A stretch of 64,000 bases of DNA, from the NCBI GenBank assembly GCA_024509875.1, contig JAMPIV010004455.1, forward strand, positions 248,001-312,000, in the 5' to 3' direction. The stretch's first letter is position 1. Each line of letters starts with the position of its first letter. Position numbers and translations under genes: made by a program. The notes under the pieces were generated by a model that searched no databases, was not told where the DNA came from, and was given only the letters and a program-made list of their open reading frames with translations. This DNA comes from Oreohelix idahoensis. Its lineage: Eukaryota; Mollusca; Gastropoda; Stylommatophora; Oreohelicidae. Below are positions 58,985-64,000 of the stretch, one piece after another.

Positions 58985-59412
58985 GGTAGCTGGCAATCAT
59001 TTTCCGGGCTTTACTATGCTAGCAGATAGAGAATGTTAGTCCTTTTCATTACTTAGTATCTATCAACGCTCATCCGGCTAGTAGTCCTTTAAAGGACCAG
59101 TCCTTTTCAGGGCTACCAGCTAGCTAATGGGTGCTAGTAGTCCTTTTTCAGGGCTTAGAGTTTATCAGGCTGAACTTGTCTTTGGCTGATGCAGGTCGAC
59201 TTGCCCAGAATCGTGATGCGTTCAGAGCAGCTGTAATGGAGACAACGTTCACATGATGATGATGAAAGTTTATCAACACAGCGCTTCAGTTAACAAAGTT
59301 CACTTACTTTTGAATGGAAAATTGCGCTCCGATATAACCAGATGACTTAAGTCTAGGTTGAAAGAAAATGTCTTGCCACAAGAAGGCCAAACCCGCAAAA
59401 AGAAAAAAAAAT
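58985..59412 (+). repeat. Dispersed repeat family H, copy 2
   Basis: Longer copy of 8.97-9.21 kb. It contains three TAGTAGTCCTTT-type duplications, and a stretch LADAGRLAQNRDAFRAAVME that resembles the last residues of LINE polyproteins (A-Q-D-R-x-x-W/F-R). It ends in AAAAAGAAAAAAAAA. It may be the 3' end of a further LINE family. Confidence 0.55.
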
Positions 59413-59959
59413 TATTGTATTATGACTGTCTTTTAAGATTCACTCGAAGCGCTGTCGCTGCAACATTTTGTTTGATATAAGGTAGAAGGATACCCAAAAA
59501 TCCTAAAAAAAAATAAAAATCCAATAATTTTCATTTTCATGCTTTAAATCATCGTCAACATGTTCTTGAACTAAAAATAATTCATAGAAGCTTAGAGATA
59601 CTGCGGTTTGATAGGAATCAGTGTTTTTCTACACACACTCCCTTGAGTGATTTGCATAGCAACCAATGTTTATAGTTGGTTACCATGTGAATAATGACCC
59701 AACATGAAGGTGCGTAATTGTAAAACTGCGAAATTATAATTATACTGAGGCAACAGGAACAAGATATTTATAATATTTCCACGGGGAATCACTCAATGAT
59801 TTCTTATGAATTTTTCAAAAGTGTGTGTCTAGAAAGCTTTGATCGTAAATTTCAACATTTGTTACATGCATTGTGCATTTTCACCAACATCAACTCTATT
59901 TATTGCTAGTTTTATACTGATTCTGTATAATAGTAGTTAGCAGAGCTTCTTTTGTTCAC

Positions 59960-60511
59960 AATGGGAAATAAGACAAAGACTGGGAGGCGTGTACACCAAC
60001 AAACCGTTGCCTGAAAATGAGACACCTATTGTCGATAGTGACGCTATAAAGCCTCTGTGCTCCTCAGCAAAGAAAATAAAGTTCATAACGGTCAAAGAAA
60101 GTGAAGGACAAGCTAAAAATGACAACAGAGGAAATGGGTTTATCCTTATGGATGTAAAACTACTGTTTGGGTTTTTATGCGCTAACTTTAGATTTGACAA
60201 ATGTTATCAGTACTCACTGACCTGTGAGATCGTCGAAGAGACTCGGAATGGCTTTTGTCATGAAATCAGTATCAAGTGCACAAACTGTGCCAATTTCAAT
60301 ACTTCTGATGTTTCATCTTCAGCTACTCACAAACAAAGAAGTAAATGTGCGAATGGTGGCATTTGTGCGTTCTATTGGGAAAGGCCACAGTGCACTGCAG
60401 AATTTTTCGATATACATGAACACAAGTCAACCCATGGCAAAGAAAGCATTCAGGAGAACGCTGCACAGGATCTATTCAGCAAGTAAGGACATTGCAATGG
60501 AAAGACACTGA
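59960..60511 (+). pseudogene. Mutator-like transposase domain fragment
   Basis: One plus frame reads LMDVKLLFGFLCANFRFDKC, YQYSLTCEIVEETRNGFCHE and IKCTNC. After a shift near 60.32 kb another reads TNKEVNVRMVAFVRSIGKGH, SALQNFSIYMNTSQPMAKKA and HRIYSASKDIAM. This order (D-K-C, a CxxC, N-x-R-x-V-x-x-x-R-S-I-G-K-G) is that of the Mutator-like transposase domain found in many uncharacterised invertebrate proteins. An upstream ATG at 59960 (MGNKTKTGRR) needs another shift to join. Length is far below a full transposase; the C-terminal half is absent. Confidence 0.7.
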
Positions 60512-61165
60512 AAAGGGGATTTATAGACACTGCAGCTGCAGTAGAAGGAGACCTTTATTCAACAGGAGCTCATTAAACTTCATTTTGTGAGTTCTTTTTC
60601 TGTTTTTCTTTGTTTTTTCGGAATTGTCTTTTTAGCATAATTGGTGATCTTTGAAACAAGATATCTCTGGATCTGTACATTCAATTGACATGAAAATTAA
60701 CACAGTCATATAAATTTTGAAAATTCATTAAAAATTAACCTTTCTGTCAATCTCTGTCATTTTAGTTCATGACCTCACGCTATATATAATGATTCAATTT
60801 GCCAAGTTTCAGTCAGATCCTTGTACAAATAACATAGTTATGATGTTTTAAAAAAGGTGTATAATTTATTCACTACGGCGGCCATATTGGATAGCTAATT
60901 TGCATAATTAATGAAGTCATTATGTGGACAAACATTTTATGTCCATACTAACACTATACCCATGGTTGTTTGATATAATGAGATTTTCGGCTCCACGCTT
61001 AACCACCTATTAGACATTTCTTACGACATGCCAAAGTAAGTAAGAGTTCTAATACTTCCTTTGTCTTTACAGCGGCCTGCACACGCGAGTGCTTTGGAGC
61101 AAGCTTTCTGTACGGGAAGCAGCAGCAGTGGCCATCACATGCTCTTTTGGAGTGCAAAATTGGCT
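60512..61165. repeat. Non-coding tail, probably of the Mutator-like element
   Basis: AT-rich, with ACGGCGGCCATATTGGAT at 60877-60894, shared with 32.97 kb. Possible terminal region of a DNA transposon; termini not defined. Confidence 0.3.
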
Positions 61166-61169
61166 GTGT

Positions 61170-61320
61170 CCTTTCATGGTTTACGTTACAGCAAGGCGAT
61201 GACTCCGTTTGGGTGGTACTCGGTTAGATTCCCGGTAAGCCTATCATTTATATTTCTTTTTCTGTTGTCTGCTGTCCTCCTTATTATATAATGAGTGCCT
61301 GTTAATTACCTATGTTTTTT
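61170..61320 (+). mobile_element. SINE family A copy
   Basis: B-box-like GGTTAGATTCCCGGTAAGCC, then TTTCTTTTTCTGTTGTCTGC, then AATGAGTGCCTGTTAATTAC. The tail-like segment TTACCTATGTTTATTTAT recurs at 61452-61470. Confidence 0.7.
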
Positions 61321-61629
61321 TTTTGTAATAAAAAAAAAAAAATAAAGTTTTGCTTCGTTTTGGCGATGTGCGTCCCGTTTAACCCTAGTCGGTTATATTA
61401 AGGCGCATCTCCAAACATAAAAGACCTTTAGATCTGATTTTATGTAAACTATTACTTACCTATGTTTATTTATCTTTGTAACATAGGACTCAGGTTTCCT
61501 TCATTATTTATTATTTAAAGGGGGAAGAGATGATGATGATAAGGTTCACTGAAGCTAGGAAGCGCATGCACTATCAATCTTGTTGAAAGTTGAAAGTACA
61601 TTTGTGTTCTTGTAACACTAAGATAAGCT

Positions 61630-62150
61630 TTCATTGCATTGGGAAACATATGGAGAACAAGAGAAATCAAGTCCAACACGAAAATAAGAATCTTCAACTC
61701 AAATGTCAAATCAGTCCTATTGTATGGCTCTGAGATATGGAGAACAACAAAAATAACAACCAAAAAGCTACAGACTTTTATAAACGGGTGCTTGCGTAGA
61801 ATAGAAGGACTGAAATGGTATGACAAAGTCACAAATGTGGAATTGATGACAAGAACCAGACAAGTGCCAGGGAAACAAGAGTTGAGAAGAAGACGCTGGC
61901 GATGGATAGGACACACATTGAGGAAACCTGTTGATAGCATTACAAGGCAGTCCTTGTTCTGGAATCCACAGGGAAAGAGAGGCAGAGGTAGACCAACAAA
62001 CACATTGAGAAGAGAACTGGAAACAGAGGTGAAAATGATGAGAAAAACATGGAAAGAACTTGAGCGGATGCCACAGGACAGGAGGACTAGACATGTGTTT
62101 GATGAAGGCCTATGCTCCTTGGGGAGCTAACGGGTATTGATTAATTGAAC
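61630..62150 (+). mobile_element. LINE 3' ORF, family D, best copy
   Basis: An uninterrupted frame (61639-62130) encodes IWRTREIKSNTKIRIFNSN, VKSVLLYGSEIWRTT, KKLQTFINGCLRRIEGLKWY, DKVTNVELMTRTRQVP, RRRWRWIGHTLRKPVDSITR, QSLFWNPQGKRGRGRPTN and a final DRRTRHVFDEGLCSLGS. This is the post-RT C-terminal domain of a non-LTR retrotransposon of RTE-like type, known from molluscs, fish and schistosomes. The 3' end is CTATGCTCCTTGGGGAGCTA then TTGATTAATTGA. The reverse transcriptase is missing (5' truncation). Used as reference for all family D fragments here. Confidence 0.88.
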
Positions 62151-62229
62151 ACTAACGAATATCTCATCTTACGATATGTAGCACTCTCAGTCTTACTGTA
62201 ATATCATCATCATCATCATGTCACTCTTC

Positions 62230-62895
62230 AATTCCCCAAAGGAACAGAGAATTTCAACAAATTGATGTCAAGTCTTCTTGTCCTGTGCCATCACCTTCAA
62301 AGTCTTTCATTATCTTCTTCATCCCCTTCATGTCTGTCTCCAGTTCTCTTCTCCATGTGTTCCTTGGTCTTCCTCTACCTCTCCTACCTGGGGATTCCAA
62401 AAACGACTGCCAGGTAACGCTATCAACAGGTTTCCTCAGTGTGTGTCATATCCATCTCCAACGTCTTCTTCTCATTTCTTGTTCCACTGTCACGTGACTG
62501 GTTCCTGTCATCTCTTGTTCCACTGTCACTTGTCTGGTTCGTGTCATCTCTTGTTCCACTGTCACTTGTCTGGTTCGTGTCATCTCTTGTTCCACTGTCA
62601 CTTGACTGGTTCGAGTCATCTCTTGTTCCACTGTCACTTGTCTGGTTTGTGTCATCTCTTGTTCCACTGTCACTTGACTGGTTCGTGTCGTCTCTTGTTC
62701 CACTGTCACTTGTCTGGTTCGTGTCATCTCTTGTTCCACTGTCACTTGACTGGTTCGTGTCATCTATTGTTCCACTGTCACTTGACTGGTTCGTGTCATC
62801 AGTGCCACATTAATGATCTTGTCATACCACTCCAATCCTTCTATTCTATGCAAGCACTTATTTATGAAGGTCTGTAGCTTTTTGTTTGTTGTTTT
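62230..62895 (-). mobile_element. LINE 3' ORF fragment, family D, carrying a 36-bp array
   Basis: Minus DNA from 62890: AAAAAGCTACAGACCTTCAT, GTGCTTGCATAGAATAGAAG, GAGTGGTATGACAAGATCAT, then a 12-residue block (MTRTSQVTVEQE) repeated about 8.6 times, then RRRRWRWI and decayed sequence to the 3' end. Elsewhere in the family the block occurs once (MTRTRQVPVEK). Confidence 0.85.
62487..62798. repeat. 36-bp minisatellite within LINE ORF
   Basis: About 8.6 units of CTTGTTCCACTGTCACTTGT plus CTGGTTCGTGTCATCT, with a TGTCTGG/TGACTGG polymorphism. Unit length is 12 codons, so the LINE frame stays open through it. Confidence 0.95.
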
Positions 62896-62897
62896 GC

Positions 62898-63600
62898 TGT
62901 AGTATGTAGACATTTTAATCTTACTGTGACTATGTAGACATTTTAATCTTACTGTGACTATGTAGACATTTTAATCTTACTGTGACTATGTAGACATTTT
63001 AATCTTACTGTGACTATGTAGACATTTAAATCTTACTGTGACTATGTAGACATTTAAATCTTACTGTGACTATGTAGACATTTTAATCTTACTGTGACTA
63101 TGTAGACATTTTAATCTTACTGTGACTATGCAGACATTTTAGTCTTACTGTGACTATGTAGACATTTTAGTCTTACTGTGACTATGTAGACATTTTAATC
63201 TTACTGTGACTATGTAGGCATTTTAATCTTACTGTGAATATGTAGACATTTTAATCTTACTGTGACTATGTAGACATTTTAATCTTACTGTGACTATGTA
63301 GACATTTTAATCTTACTGTGACTATGTAGACATTTTAATCTTACTATGACTATGTAGACATTTTAATCTTACTGTGACTATGTAGGCATTTTAATCTTAC
63401 TGTGACTATGTAGGCATTTCAATCTTACTGTGACTATGTAGACATTTTAATCTTACTGTGTCTATGTAGACATTTTAATCTTACCGTGACTATGTAGACA
63501 TTTTAATCTTACTGTGACTATGTAGACATTTTAATCTTACCGTGACTATGTAGACATTTTAATCTTACTGTGACTATGTAGACATTTTAGTCTTACTCCA
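62898..63600. repeat. 28-bp minisatellite
   Basis: About 25 units of ATGTAGACATTTTAATCTTA plus CTGTGACT. It begins immediately next to LINE family D codons (62895) and decays after 63600. Confidence 0.95.
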
Positions 63601-63759
63601 GCCGTGGAGACATCTTAGTCTTACTGCATCTATTAAGACATCATAAATTTACTGCATCAGATAAACATTATAATCTTAGTTTTAACAGAACTAGGTAACA
63701 CCTAATAGTCCCAATTTAGCTAGATTGCTCTGCGCAGTTTTGACCCGCCTAGTTCCCAC

Positions 63760-63925
63760 GAGTCTCTGGGGAGACAAAGAAAGAATCGGCATCCTGCTCC
63801 CTCAAGCGTGTCGACAAATATAAGGTTGTGCATGAGGCAGACAACTTCATTATGTTAAACAGATTACTACGGAAACCACAGCTGCAAGAGAACATCAATG
63901 CTTTGATTCTTGCAAGGGGGCCTGG
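63760..63925 (+). mobile_element. SINE-like repeat, family C, good copy
   Basis: CTCCCTCAAGCGTGTCGACA, AATATAAGGTTGTGCATGAG, TTCATTATGTTAAACAGATT, ACTACGGAAACCACAGCTGC and CTTGCAAGGGGG, the same order as the minus copy at 22.34-22.51 kb. A following CATGGTGAGCTAAAGGG resembles the 3' end of LINE family D, which may indicate a shared tail. Confidence 0.7.
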
Positions 63926-64000
63926 TGCAATGATGCCTCCACGCTCCATGGTGAGCTAAAGGGATTATGATGACCTTGCAGTTGGCGTGACAACAGGTAA

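Noticed and set aside
62278..62877. Plus-strand frame of 199 codons with repeating CHLLFHCHLSGS
   Set aside because: Antisense to the family D LINE and its 36-bp array.

Overview
This window looks like non-coding, transposon-choked DNA from an animal nuclear genome. The evidence is large minisatellites and dinucleotide tracts, degenerate non-LTR retrotransposons (LINEs), tRNA-derived SINEs, an LTR retrotransposon, two cut-and-paste transposons, and one recognisable host gene with GT-AG introns. Nothing bacterial (operons, ribosome binding sites, CRISPR) is visible. My best guess is a lophotrochozoan, perhaps a gastropod mollusc, judged from the style of LINE and SINE; this is a low-confidence inference.

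The one convincing host gene is on the minus strand at 55.62-51.36 kb. Three exons join in frame (intron phases 1 and 0) to encode the N-terminus and TM1-TM3 of a class A (rhodopsin-like) G-protein-coupled receptor. Its introns are full of retrotransposon debris, and a 22-bp minisatellite abuts the first exon. I could not find the exons for TM4-TM7.

Layout. 0-15 kb: LINE tails and minisatellites of 13, 30, 26, 12, 14/18, 22 and 15 bp, plus a perfect 149-bp inverted repeat of a SINE. 15.58-17.77 kb: a complete but frameshifted DNA transposon with CACTG termini and TTA target duplications. 18-23 kb: SINEs, (TA)n, a 1.8-kb dispersed element and an (ATC)n tract. 23-30 kb: mostly no recognisable feature. 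30-33 kb: fragments of LINEs with reverse transcriptase and RNase H. 34-36 kb: SINEs and a 1-kb dispersed repeat. 36.37-46.77 kb: a minus-strand Ty3/gypsy-like LTR element with about 670-bp LTRs, a polypurine tract and an RNase H remnant. Inside it lie a second CACTG transposon (37.34-39.67 kb), an A/T-only block, and a LINE split by the second, inverted copy of the 1.8-kb element. 46.8-51 kb: poly-C tract, LINE tails and SINEs. 51-56 kb: the receptor gene. 56-64 kb: LINE and SINE debris, a Mutator-like transposase fragment, and two minisatellites inside LINE copies.

Two observations stand out. First, five minisatellites of different sequence (30, 14/18, 15, 36 and 28 bp) each sit inside or directly against a copy of the same LINE 3' open reading frame, and their units resemble the LINE segment found at that point, as if this LINE family repeatedly seeds tandem arrays. 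Second, two diverged copies of one DNA-transposon family can be delimited to the base, with inverted terminal repeats, a 3-bp target duplication and a transposase carrying an apparent D-D-E triad and CxxC motif. The many long open frames on both strands of the arrays are products of unit lengths divisible by three, not genes.
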